In this document: piece by piece, positions 25,874-34,320 of the stretch
Layout: every line of letters begins with the position of its first letter
How positions within the stretch are numbered: position 1 is the stretch's first letter
Assembly: GCF_008124865.1 (NCBI RefSeq)
Contig: NZ_VNHY01000001.1
Coordinates: 1,016,205 to 1,080,204, forward strand
Reading direction: 5' to 3'
Length of the DNA stretch: 64,000 nt
From: Fodinibius salinus
GTDB lineage: Bacteria; Bacteroidota; Rhodothermia; Balneolales; Balneolaceae
Notes under the pieces: model-generated
What the model was told of the DNA's origin: nothing
What the model saw: only the letters and a program-made list of their open reading frames with translations
The model's database searches: none
Program-made: the position numbers and the translations under genes

Positions 25874-27199
25874 ATGGATGAAAAGTTTGACTGTATTATT
25901 GTAGGAGCTGGCATCGCCGGACTGGCAGCAGCAATGACGCTGGCCCGTAACAATATGAAGTTTCTACTCATCGAAAAAGGGGAATTTGCAGGCTCCAAGA
26001 ATGTCTCCGGTGGCGTACTCTGGGGCAGTGATCTGGCTAAGCTCGTCCCCGAATACTGGAAGGAAGAAGACGGCGGCTGGGAACGCTTCATCAATCACCG
26101 GCGCCTCACTTTCATGGATGAGGAGTCCACTTTTTCAGTCGATTTTAAATCATCACATTTTAACGAAACGCCCTATTCGGGAGTTGTTGTACTCCGTTCA
26201 AAATTTGATCGTTGGCTAGCCGGTAAAGTCCAGGAGGAAATTGACAATAGCGACTATGCCATGGAATCGTTTATTGCTACCAACATTAAGGTAGATGAGG
26301 TGCTGATGGAAGATGATAAGGCGGTGGGAATTCGCACCGGCGATGAGGAATTTCATGCCGACAGCGTGATTATTTCAGAGGGCGTCAACAATTTACTCAC
26401 GCGTCAGGTAGGCCTGCAGGATGATTATGTGCCGGCCGACCACATGCTTACCGGTATTAAAGAAGTGATACGTTACGACCAAAACGTGCTGGAAGATCGT
26501 TTTCAGCTAAACGGACTCAGCGGTATGTCTAATGAGTTTGTGGGATACGCTACCGACGGCGTAGAAGGCGGGGGATTCCTCTACACCAACCGCGATAGTA
26601 TTTCGCTGGGACTGGTAGCAGGGATCAAGGATATGCGGGAGAAAGAGAAAAGTCCGCATGACCTGCTCAATACTTTTAAGCAACATCCCGTCATCCAGGA
26701 TACGATACGGGGCGGAGAAGTAATAGAATATTCTGCACATGTGGTCTCATCCGGTGACAAACGCGTGATGCCTAAAGAGTTGTACAAAGACGGCGTACTA
26801 CTTTGTGGAGAGTCGGCTAACCTGCTGATGAATGCAGGCAAAGCAATTCAGGGCATGGACTTTGCCATGCGGTCCGGTATCTTGGGAGCCGAAACAATCG
26901 TTAAGGCTAAAGAGCGCGGTGATTTTACATCTGCTACGCTCAAAGAATATAAGCAGGCATTGGCCGACAGTTATGTCATGAAAGATATTAACAATTTCCA
27001 GGATGCAGTGCACATGCTTCATAATCCAACAATGATACAAGATGTGCCAAACCTGATTTGTGACTTTGGCCGCAAGTTCTTTACGATTGACAATGAACCA
27101 ACAAAGAAATCACGCAAGTTGATGCAGGAATCAATTAAGAAGCATTCTTCATACTGGGATCTAATGAAAATAGGATTTAAAGGAGCAAAATCACTATAA
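25874..27199 (+). CDS. fixC: ETF-quinone oxidoreductase (FixC-like flavoprotein)
   Basis: This 441-residue FAD protein starts with the dinucleotide-binding motif IIVGAGIAGLAAAMTL (8-23) and contains GEFAGSKNVSGGVLWG, the GxNxxxGG-type motif of FixC/ETF-QO. It also has the later VLLCGESANLLMNAGKAIQG segment that lines the FAD and quinone site. It lacks the fused ferredoxin domain of mitochondrial ETF-QO, which here is the separate FixX. The length is typical for FixC. It feeds electrons from EtfAB to the quinone pool at the inner membrane. It follows etfA and precedes fixX by 18 bases. Bifurcating FixABCX function with ferredoxin reduction is a second possibility. Confidence 0.93.
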   Translation: MDEKFDCIIVGAGIAGLAAAMTLARNNMKFLLIEKGEFAGSKNVSGGVLWGSDLAKLVPEYWKEEDGGWERFINHRRLTFMDEESTFSVDFKSSHFNETPYSGVVVLRSKFDRWLAGKVQEEIDNSDYAMESFIATNIKVDEVLMEDDKAVGIRTGDEEFHADSVIISEGVNNLLTRQVGLQDDYVPADHMLTGIKEVIRYDQNVLEDRFQLNGLSGMSNEFVGYATDGVEGGGFLYTNRDSISLGLVAGIKDMREKEKSPHDLLNTFKQHPVIQDTIRGGEVIEYSAHVVSSGDKRVMPKELYKDGVLLCGESANLLMNAGKAIQGMDFAMRSGILGAETIVKAKERGDFTSATLKEYKQALADSYVMKDINNFQDAVHMLHNPTMIQDVPNLICDFGRKFFTIDNEPTKKSRKLMQESIKKHSSYWDLMKIGFKGAKSL

Positions 27200-27217
27200 A
27201 ATCTAGTTAGTATCATT

Positions 27218-27520
27218 ATGAAATTATTAGACCTTACGGAACGACTGGGATTGGTCAGCTATCGCAATCAGGCCAAATCTGACATCAAGCCGCATATTAC
27301 GGTGGATACGGATATCTGTAACTCTACGTGTCCCCATAAATGTACGACCTATGTATGCCCGGCTAACTGCTATACGATGGACGAAAACGGTGATGTACAC
27401 TTTCAGGTTGAGGATTGCATTGAATGTGGCACCTGCATGTATGCCTGCGATCAGGGCGCAGTGGACTGGAACTATCCGGATCCCGAAACCGGCCGCGGCG
27501 TAACCTGGAATTTTGGATAG
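27218..27520 (+). CDS. fixX: FixX-like ferredoxin
   Basis: This 100-residue ferredoxin-like protein has two cysteine groups: CNSTCPHKCTTYVCPANC, and the classical CIECGTCMYAC of a [4Fe-4S] cluster, followed by GAVDWNYPDPETGRG. The size and sequence order match FixX, the iron-sulfur partner of FixC. It is the last gene of the etfB-etfA-fixC-fixX unit and is followed by a bidirectional hairpin terminator. Confidence 0.94.
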   Translation: MKLLDLTERLGLVSYRNQAKSDIKPHITVDTDICNSTCPHKCTTYVCPANCYTMDENGDVHFQVEDCIECGTCMYACDQGAVDWNYPDPETGRGVTWNFG

Positions 27521-27566
27521 CTCTCTATATACAATACAAAGCACTGTAAACGATATAAGAAAATAA

Positions 27567-27593
27567 AAGAGCCGCCCTTTACGGACGGCTCTT
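27567..27593. terminator. Hairpin terminator between convergent genes
   Basis: AAGAGCCG (27567-27574) pairs with CGGCTCTT (27586-27593). On the minus strand the hairpin is followed by TTTTATTTT, so it fits the minus-strand gene at 27620 best and probably serves fixX from the other side as well. Confidence 0.85.
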
Positions 27594-27619
27594 AAATTGA
27601 TTGATACCTTTTCAGCTAT

Positions 27620-27967
27620 TTAACCTTTCGTTGGTTTCAGCTTGATATCAATCCTTTTTCCTTTGGCTGTCACCTTCACTTCTTTTTCCCATTTCTGATA
27701 TCCATCAGCTTCAACTACGACGGTATATGTTCCGGTCTTAAGAGATTTAAAAGCATACATGCCTTTATCTCCGGTTGTAGCTTTTTTATCCATTCCCTGT
27801 AGGGTTATTTCTACACCTGTAACAGCCTCACCGGAAGTATCTTCTACAACTTGTCCATATAATTTACCTTCCGCCTTTTCCTGTGCAGAAGCTTCGTTTG
27901 AAAGTAGACCTACTCCTAACAGTAATATGATTGCTGAAAAGAAAACTTTTTTCTTAGATAAATACAT
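27620..27967 (-). CDS. Secreted carboxypeptidase-regulatory-like domain protein
   Basis: This 115-residue protein has a signal peptide (FFSAIILLLGVGLLSNEASA) and one complete carboxypeptidase-D regulatory-like beta-sandwich. GKLYGQVVEDTSGEAVTGV is followed by ITLQGMDKKATTGDKGMY, FKSLKTGTYTVVVEADGYQK and WEKEVKVTAKGKRIDIKL. This domain is usually found at the N terminus of TonB-dependent receptors, but here it stands alone as a small periplasmic or surface protein. It is convergent with fixX and ends at the shared terminator. Its role is unknown. Confidence 0.8.
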   Translation of the reverse strand: MYLSKKKVFFSAIILLLGVGLLSNEASAQEKAEGKLYGQVVEDTSGEAVTGVEITLQGMDKKATTGDKGMYAFKSLKTGTYTVVVEADGYQKWEKEVKVTAKGKRIDIKLKPTKG

Positions 27968-28259
27968 ATCGTCTCTGTTTTTTAATTGTCCTTATTCATT
28001 ATTTAATCGTTTTGACATTTAGATTTCTCTAAATGCAATCATGTGTAGGCGGCAAAATAAAATTATGTTCCCCGGTTAAAGGCTCATAAAGCATGATAAC
28101 TCCACCATCTAACTTTATTTGAGCAAGTCAGAGTTTTAAAACAAATAAAATCGGAATGTTAGATTGTGGAGAAAGCGTTTAATCCACACAGATTTTCTCC
28201 AATATTTTTTTATTTTCATTCTAAAATTTTGATAGCTATTAACCTTCAACTTTGTTTTC

Positions 28260-29411
28260 ATGGATTTTGAACTGACCGAACAACAGCAGCTTATTCGCGA
28301 TAGCCTAAAAGATTTCACCGAGCGACATGTGGCACCCGGCGTCAAAGAACGTGACGAAAAGAAAGAATTTCCCCATGACATCGTAAAACGATTAGCCGAG
28401 CAGGGTTTCATGGGTATGGTCCATCCAGAGAAGTATGGAGGCGGCGGTGTGGGACACATCAGCTTTTGCCTGGCCATCGAAGAAATTGCACGTTGGGATG
28501 CCTCTTTGGCACTGACCGTTGCTTCACATACTTCCCTCGCATCGGGACATATAGCGCTTGCAGCCAACGAATTTCAAAAAGAAAAATATTTAACACCCTT
28601 GGCCAAAGGCGAAAAGCTGGGAGCATGGTGCCTCACTGAACCAGGCTCGGGCAGCGACGCATCAGGGATGAAGACTAATGCCGTTAAAAAAGGTGACAAA
28701 TGGCTACTCAACGGTTCCAAGATATTTATTACCCAGGGTTCGGTTGGCGATATTTATGTAGTGCTTGCCAAAACAGATCCTGACAAGGGTACCAAAGGGA
28801 TTAGCACATTTATTGTTGAAGGAGAATGGGACGGTGTACAGCCGGGCAATAAGATGGAAAAACTGGGAATGAACTCCAGCGATACCACCGAAGTTGTTTT
28901 TGAAGATGTAGAAGTACCCGAAGAAAATCTGTTGGGCAAAAAAGGGCAGGGATTTGTTGATACCATGAAGGTGCTCGACGGCGGACGTATTGGTATTGGT
29001 GCTCTGTCGGTGGGTATTGCACGTGGATGCCTCGAAGAATCGATGAAATATGCCGGTGAACGAAAACAGTTTGGTTCCCCTATCGGAGACTTCCAGGCGA
29101 TAGAATCAAAATTAGCAGATATGGCTACCGAAATTGATGCTGCTCGTTCTTTAGTTCATAAGGCCGCCTGGCTAAAAGATAAGGGAAAGCCATTTAGCAA
29201 ACAGGTTTCTATGGCTAAGCTTTTTGCCTCCGAACTAGCGGTTCGATCTGCCAACGAAGCGGTACAAATTCACGGCGGCTACGGATATATCAAAGAATAT
29301 CACGTGGAACGATTTATGCGCGACGCAAAGCTGATGACTATTGGCGAAGGAACCTCTGAAGTACAGCGCATGGTCATCGCCCGAGAACTCAAGAAAGAAT
29401 TCTGGAATTAG
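28260..29411 (+). CDS. Acyl-CoA dehydrogenase, short-chain type
   Basis: This 383-residue FAD enzyme has the full acyl-CoA dehydrogenase fold: the helical N-terminal domain MDFELTEQQQLIRDSL, the beta-barrel domain with WCLTEPGSGSDASGMKT and FITQGSVGD, and the C-terminal domain with YAGERKQFGSPIGDFQAI and NEAVQIHGGYGYIKEYHVER. The catalytic glutamate lies in TIGEGTSEVQRM. Sequence features fit the short/branched-chain (SCAD/BCAD) group. Electrons go to EtfAB encoded just upstream. It stands as a single gene before gcdH, with a 146-base gap. Confidence 0.94.
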   Translation: MDFELTEQQQLIRDSLKDFTERHVAPGVKERDEKKEFPHDIVKRLAEQGFMGMVHPEKYGGGGVGHISFCLAIEEIARWDASLALTVASHTSLASGHIALAANEFQKEKYLTPLAKGEKLGAWCLTEPGSGSDASGMKTNAVKKGDKWLLNGSKIFITQGSVGDIYVVLAKTDPDKGTKGISTFIVEGEWDGVQPGNKMEKLGMNSSDTTEVVFEDVEVPEENLLGKKGQGFVDTMKVLDGGRIGIGALSVGIARGCLEESMKYAGERKQFGSPIGDFQAIESKLADMATEIDAARSLVHKAAWLKDKGKPFSKQVSMAKLFASELAVRSANEAVQIHGGYGYIKEYHVERFMRDAKLMTIGEGTSEVQRMVIARELKKEFWN

Positions 29412-29557
29412 GAAGCTACCACTAAGCTATTTTAAACTTGAACGATAACTATCTAAGTGGCTTGGTGCTTTAGTAGTTCATCAACTTTTCCTTTATAATA
29501 TTCTTGCAAGCGCTTACCTTCAATTAAAAGAAAATATCTACTTAAAAATTATTATCC

Positions 29558-30775
29558 ATGGCCAGCAACAGCTTTAATATCGATGACCCTTTTCTCTTTG
29601 AATCTGAGCTTTCCGAAGATGATCGCATGATCATGGAAACAGCACGGGATTATGCGCAGAGCAAGCTCGAGCCGCGGGCACTCAAGGGAAATCAGGAAGA
29701 ATACTTTGACCCTGATATTGCTGGAGAAATGGGAGATCTGGGACTTTTAGGTTCATATTTGCCTCCTGAATATGGTGGGGTTGATGCCAGCCAAACAGCC
29801 TATGGACTCATTGCCCGTGAAGTTGAGCGCGTTGACTCCGGCTATCGCTCCTTTATGTCGGTGCAATCGTCATTGGTGATGTATCCTATTTTTAAATTCG
29901 GTACTGAAGAACAAAAAGAGAAGTTTCTGCCCAAGCTGGCAGCAGGAGAAATAATTGGATGCTTTGGTCTCACCGAACCCGATCACGGTTCCGATCCGGG
30001 ATCTATGAGTACTACAGCTCTCAAAACGGACGACGGCTGGATCCTCAACGGGGCCAAAATGTGGATCACCAACTCACCCATTGCTGATGTCGGGATTGTA
30101 TGGGCCAAGGCAAAAGAAAATAAAGACGACGAAGGCGTGATCCGTGGATTTATTGTTGAAAAAGATATGGAGGGTTACAGTGCGCCATCCACCAAAAATA
30201 AAATGTCGCTCCGGGCTTCGGAAACAGGAGAAATGATTTTTGAAGATGTATTTGTACCTGATGAAAATGTCTTCCCTGATATTACCGGCTTAAAGGGACC
30301 CTTTACATGCCTGAATAGTGCTCGCTACGGCATTGCCTGGGGAACGGTGGGTGCCGCAGAATTTTGCTACCAAAAATCGCGTCAATATGTAGGTGAGCGT
30401 ACGCAGTTTGGGTATCCCATTGCAGCAAACCAACTGCCGCAGACCAAATTGGCAAATATGCTTACCGAAATCACCCAGATGCAACTGCTGGCATGGCGAC
30501 TGGGTAAACTCAAAGATGAGGGACGAGCCCATCACAGCATGGTTTCATTAGCTAAGCGTAACAACTGCGGCACCGCCCTGGAGATTGCCCGAACTGCTCG
30601 TGATATGCACGGGGCCAATGGTATAACAGGCGAATACCGCGTGATGCACCATCTGATGAACCTGGAATCTGTCAATACCTACGAGGGCACTTATGATATT
30701 CACGGACTTATCCTGGGAAGAGAAATTACCGACATTCAAGCTTTTGTACCTCGTGGTAATGATATGCCAGATTAA
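29558..30775 (+). CDS. gcdH: Glutaryl-CoA dehydrogenase-like enzyme
   Basis: This 405-residue acyl-CoA dehydrogenase matches the glutaryl-CoA branch. Landmarks are GCFGLTEPDHGSDPGSMST, ILNGAKMWITNSPIADV, SARYGIAWGTVGAAEFCYQK and YVGERTQFGYPIAANQLPQ. Others are RTARDMHGANGITGEYRVM and NLESVNTYEGTYDIHGLILG, with the catalytic glutamate in the last. It would oxidise and decarboxylate glutaryl-CoA to crotonyl-CoA in lysine and tryptophan breakdown, with EtfAB as acceptor. The start MASNSFNIDDPF is the first ATG. Confidence 0.93.
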   Translation: MASNSFNIDDPFLFESELSEDDRMIMETARDYAQSKLEPRALKGNQEEYFDPDIAGEMGDLGLLGSYLPPEYGGVDASQTAYGLIAREVERVDSGYRSFMSVQSSLVMYPIFKFGTEEQKEKFLPKLAAGEIIGCFGLTEPDHGSDPGSMSTTALKTDDGWILNGAKMWITNSPIADVGIVWAKAKENKDDEGVIRGFIVEKDMEGYSAPSTKNKMSLRASETGEMIFEDVFVPDENVFPDITGLKGPFTCLNSARYGIAWGTVGAAEFCYQKSRQYVGERTQFGYPIAANQLPQTKLANMLTEITQMQLLAWRLGKLKDEGRAHHSMVSLAKRNNCGTALEIARTARDMHGANGITGEYRVMHHLMNLESVNTYEGTYDIHGLILGREITDIQAFVPRGNDMPD

Positions 30776-31231
30776 GTTTATTTCCACTAGAGACACCAAG
30801 ATGGAAGGGCTTAAGCGCCTGATCGCCCGCAGATCCTGAACGTGTTCTGCTGAGCCTGTTACAGTCTCTCCCACATTTTATGGCTGGTGCCTTTAACATG
30901 TTATGTCCATTTTTTGTCAGCAAAAAATAGACGAAAAAACTGCTGGGGGAATCGTATATTTTGTACTTATTAAAATACTTATTCAGAAGATTGCTTTGTC
31001 TCGGTAGTTGCTTTTTATAAGATGTTTCCCGCGATTCACCCCAAATCCCGTTCGGATAGGTAAACCTAAAAACCATAACCAACATTGTTTTACCACCAAG
31101 GCACTTCATTTTCTTGCAATATAATTCATAGATCCTGAAACAAGTTCAGGATGACATGTTGCTGCTATACCATTATTGACCTTTTCTTCTATTTTATTCT
31201 GTTTCACTATTGCAAGGTTCTTTTCGCGTAA
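30776..31231. other. Intergenic region, no gene seen
   Basis: A 127-residue minus-strand frame crosses this stretch and the end of gcdH, but it shows no protein-like composition and is judged spurious. The only clear element is the left 27-base repeat at 31131-31157 that borders the GIY-YIG gene unit. A CCACCAAGGCACTT word near 31093 recurs imperfectly on the far side near 31757. Confidence 0.55.
31131..31157. repeat. Left 27-base inverted repeat bordering a GIY-YIG gene
   Basis: The repeat begins GATCCTGAAACAAGTTCAGG and runs on to GACAT. It is internally palindromic (ATCCTGAA/TTCAGGAT around ACAAG). It is the exact reverse complement of 31597-31623. The same word is known as an abundant intergenic repeat in diverse bacteria. 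Confidence 0.92.
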
Positions 31232-31534
31232 TTATGAGTCCCATAAATTTTCTAATGTTGGATTTTCGCTTTTTATCAAGTTTAGCTTCCACTCTCGGTG
31301 CCAATTCTTTAGCTGCTTTTCTCGCTCAATGGCTTCGTTAATATTGGGATATTTCTCATAGTACAGAAGAATATTCACATTATATTTAGCTGTAAATTTT
31401 GCCCCTTCCCCATAGACATGGTCAAAAATACGCTTATCTAAGACGGCGGTAACGCCAATATATAATGTGCTTTTAGTTTTGTTTGACAAAATATAGACAA
31501 ACCCATTTTTACCCGATGAACTTTTATATCCCAT
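31232..31534 (-). CDS. GIY-YIG nuclease domain protein
   Basis: This 100-residue single-domain protein has the GIY-YIG core: FVYILSNKT (12-20) for GIY and LYIGVT (24-29) for YIG. DKRIFDHVYGEGAKFTAKYN follows, with the R of helix 1, and then E-A-I-E-R-E-K-Q-L-K-N-W with the metal-binding glutamate region. It corresponds to the UPF0213/YhbQ-like small endonucleases found in many copies in Bacteroidota-group genomes. It lies alone between perfect 27-base inverted repeats, so it looks like a small insertion or a repeat-associated unit. Activity is not proven. Confidence 0.88.
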   Translation of the reverse strand: MGYKSSSGKNGFVYILSNKTKSTLYIGVTAVLDKRIFDHVYGEGAKFTAKYNVNILLYYEKYPNINEAIEREKQLKNWHREWKLNLIKSENPTLENLWDS

Positions 31535-31596
31535 TTTGAACTATCTTTTTAATAATAAGACCATCAGGGAAGCTGATCCTTACATATTAAAATCCT

Positions 31597-31623
31597 ATGT
31601 CATCCTGAACTTGTTTCAGGATC
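31597..31623. repeat. Right 27-base inverted repeat bordering a GIY-YIG gene
   Basis: This is the exact reverse complement of 31131-31157, ending ACTTGTTTCAGGATC. The two define a 493-base unit. Confidence 0.92.
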
Positions 31624-31783
31624 TCAAGAAAAGAGCCCCAGATAATAATAAAAGACTATTAGAAAGATCCTCCCTGCTTATACTTGTTTACTATACTTAT
31701 CCCCGGATAGGTACCCTCTGGAAGATTACTTTGTACAAAACGCTAAATTTTCTAAGTGCCCTTAGTGCCTTAGTCGTAAATCA

Positions 31784-32788
31784 TCACTTATACCGTTCTA
31801 TATACCAGCGAACCGTTTCGCGAAGTCGACCTTCAAAATCGCCTTGCTTTTCCCAACCCAACTCCTCTTTTATCTTTGAGGCATCAATGGCATAGCGGAA
31901 ATCGTGGCCCGGGCGATCAGTCACAAAGGTAATCAAATTAGCATAATCACCATCCGGCCCATCCCCTACTTCCTCATTGAGAATACTGCAAAGCTCTTTT
32001 ACCAAGGCTATGTTTTTCCACTCATTATCACCACCAATGATATACGTTTCGCCAGCTTCACCATCCCGAAAAACCAAATCCAGTGCCCGGCAGTGTTCCT
32101 CCACATACAGCCAGTCGCGCACATTTTCACCCTTGCCATATACGGGAATATCCTCATGCTTCAGGGCCGTGCGAATAACTGTAGGGATTAACTTCTCATC
32201 ATGCTGGTGAGGACCAAAATTGTTCGAACAGTTTGTGGTCACCACATTCATGCCGTAGGTGTGAAAATACGATCGTACAATAAAATCACTGCCCGCCTTG
32301 GACGCCGAATACGGTGAGTTGGGCGCGTAGGCTGTTTCTTCAGAAAAGGCGCCTTCATCGCCCAGTTCGCCATAAACTTCATCAGTTGATACATGCAAAA
32401 AGCGTCCGCCATCTCCCTCATAATGTTCCGACTGCCAAAACTGCCGGCACTCTTCCAGCAAGTTAAAAGTGCCTAACACATTCGACTTGATAAACGGCTC
32501 GGGACCCTTAATCGAATTATCGACATGCGATTCAGCCGCCAGATGAAACACCTCATCCGGTTTAAAACTTCTAATGACATCACATACCGCATCCCGATTA
32601 ACGAGATCTAGCTTTTTAAACGTATATCTATTCGATCCCTTGATGTCTTCTAAATATGCCCGATCCGAGGCATAGCTCAACTTATCAATATTTAAAAACT
32701 GGCTATTCGGATATTTTTCGTGCAGATACAGCAGCAGATTTGATCCAATAAATCCCGCACCGCCTGTAACTAAAATACGTTCTTCCAT
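31784..32788 (-). CDS. rfbB: dTDP-glucose 4,6-dehydratase
   Basis: This 334-residue short-chain dehydrogenase converts dTDP-glucose to dTDP-4-keto-6-deoxyglucose. It has the NAD motif VTGGAGFIGSNLLLYL (6-21), FHLAAESHVDNSIKGPEPFI, STDEVYGELGD, and YSASKAGSDFIVRSYFHTYG with the YxxxK pair. TNCSNNFGPHQHDEKLIPT follows. It is the last gene of the rfbA-D-C-B operon and starts directly after rfbC without spacing. The product supplies dTDP-L-rhamnose for surface polysaccharide, possibly that of the cluster at 1-11280. Confidence 0.97.
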   Translation of the reverse strand: MEERILVTGGAGFIGSNLLLYLHEKYPNSQFLNIDKLSYASDRAYLEDIKGSNRYTFKKLDLVNRDAVCDVIRSFKPDEVFHLAAESHVDNSIKGPEPFIKSNVLGTFNLLEECRQFWQSEHYEGDGGRFLHVSTDEVYGELGDEGAFSEETAYAPNSPYSASKAGSDFIVRSYFHTYGMNVVTTNCSNNFGPHQHDEKLIPTVIRTALKHEDIPVYGKGENVRDWLYVEEHCRALDLVFRDGEAGETYIIGGDNEWKNIALVKELCSILNEEVGDGPDGDYANLITFVTDRPGHDFRYAIDASKIKEELGWEKQGDFEGRLRETVRWYIERYK

Positions 32789-33334
32789 TTAAAACAAATT
32801 ATCTGTTGAAATTTCATTAAGTGTAGGCTGATTCTGATCCTTTTCAGAAATAATGGGGGCATTTACTTTCCAATCAATTCCCAATTGAGAGTCATCCCAA
32901 AAAAGTCCCCGTTCACCCTGCGGATAATAATAATCGCTGCACTTATAATACACATTGGCCTTGTCCGATAACACCGCAAAACCGTGAGCAAATCCCTTGG
33001 GAATAAATATTTGGTGCTTATTCTCAGCCGAAAGTTCCACGGCCGTGTGTTCTCCGAAAGTATCGGAATTTTGCCGCAGATCTACTGCCACATCTAAAAT
33101 ACGACCTTGCATCACCATAATGAGTTTATCTTGCGGCTGTTCGATTTGGTAATGTAACCCCCTGATCGTCCCCTTTTGTGACTGAGAAAAATTATCCTGC
33201 ACAAAATGTACATCTATTCCATACGAGCAAAAATGCTCCTGGCGATAGGTTTCCAGAAAAAATCCGCGATCATCCCGATGTATGGTCGGTTTTAATAATA
33301 AAACATCGGCGATGGTGGTCTCTGTTATTTCCAT
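32789..33334 (-). CDS. rfbC: dTDP-4-dehydrorhamnose 3,5-epimerase
   Basis: This 181-residue cupin-fold epimerase has the landmarks DRGFFLETYRQEHF, FVQDNFSQSQKGTIRGLHYQ with the active-site histidine, LIMVMQGRILDVAVDLRQNS, IFIPKGFAHGFAVLSD and YYPQGERGLFWDDSQLGIDW. It epimerises C3 and C5 of the 4-keto sugar. It follows rfbD with a 109-base gap and abuts rfbB. The length is normal. Confidence 0.97.
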   Translation of the reverse strand: MEITETTIADVLLLKPTIHRDDRGFFLETYRQEHFCSYGIDVHFVQDNFSQSQKGTIRGLHYQIEQPQDKLIMVMQGRILDVAVDLRQNSDTFGEHTAVELSAENKHQIFIPKGFAHGFAVLSDKANVYYKCSDYYYPQGERGLFWDDSQLGIDWKVNAPIISEKDQNQPTLNEISTDNLF

Positions 33335-33443
33335 TGTGTTTAACTGATAAAAAACTTCCTGTTATCAATTGTCGCTATTTTTTGTAAACGTCCTGCAAAC
33401 GGCACAGTTCAATCGTGGATTGTTGCAAAAATAAAAAACCCGG

Positions 33444-34319
33444 TCAACGTTTTTTTAACTGCTCTAATAAGGCAATAAGCCCCTCTTCCCAATCATCAAC
33501 TACCTCTCCAAGCTCTGCCGTAATTTTCCGGGTGTTCAATTTCGAAAAATGAGGTCGAGGTGCTTTGGTAGAAAAGGTATCAGAATCAACCGATTCAACT
33601 TCCACATTGATGTCGCTTAACGTAAATATTTTTTCTGCAAAGTCGTACCAGCTAATCAAACCCTTTGAAGTATAATGATAGGTCCCCGTGGCTTCAGCAT
33701 TAATCAGTGCGATACTGTTGCGCACGATATCAGTGGTAAACGAGGGACTACCCCACTGATCATTCACCACCTGCAGTTTATCTCGCTCACGACCCAGTTC
33801 CAGCATTGTTTTCACAAAGTTACTGCCGTACTGACCGCAAACCCATGACAGTCGCAAAATCAAATAGTTGCTGCTGGTATTACGGATCGCCTGCTCTCCT
33901 TCCCACTTTGTGCGTCCATACCAGTTGATGGGATCAGCCGGATAATCTTCGGGATAACCTTCAGGCATTGCACGACGATCCAGTTTCGATCCCGGAAATA
34001 CATAATCGGTAGAGTAATGCAATAGCTTAAATTCCAGTTCTTGACTCAACTCAGCCAGGTACAACACGGCTTCTACATTTACCTTTTGCGCTAGTTTTCG
34101 ATGGTCTTCAGCCCCATCCACATCGGTATAAGCCGCACAATTGACTACCAGATCGGGTTTCTGCTTGCGTAGTTCATCCGAAACCTGTTGGTAATGCGTA
34201 ATATCAAGATCATCGGAAGTATAGGCCAGCAAATTGAACTCATCCTCATCCTGCCGTTCAATAAAATCCTGCCACTCCCGGCCCAATTGTCCCGATGCGC
34301 CCAGTAAAACAACCTTCAT
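33444..34319 (-). CDS. rfbD: dTDP-4-dehydrorhamnose reductase
   Basis: This 291-residue enzyme carries the NADP motif LLGASGQLGREW (5-16). It also has VNCAAYTDVDGAEDH, LHYSTDYVFPGSK, NWYGRTKWEGEQAIRNT with the Y-x3-K pair, and GSPSFTTDIV. It makes the last reduction to dTDP-L-rhamnose. It starts one base after the rfbA stop codon, so the two are closely coupled. Confidence 0.96.
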   Translation of the reverse strand: MKVVLLGASGQLGREWQDFIERQDEDEFNLLAYTSDDLDITHYQQVSDELRKQKPDLVVNCAAYTDVDGAEDHRKLAQKVNVEAVLYLAELSQELEFKLLHYSTDYVFPGSKLDRRAMPEGYPEDYPADPINWYGRTKWEGEQAIRNTSSNYLILRLSWVCGQYGSNFVKTMLELGRERDKLQVVNDQWGSPSFTTDIVRNSIALINAEATGTYHYTSKGLISWYDFAEKIFTLSDINVEVESVDSDTFSTKAPRPHFSKLNTRKITAELGEVVDDWEEGLIALLEQLKKR

Positions 34320-34320
34320 G

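Noticed and set aside
30726..31109. A 127-residue minus-strand frame after gcdH
   Set aside because: It overlaps the gcdH end, reads through repeat-like sequence and shows no protein-like features.
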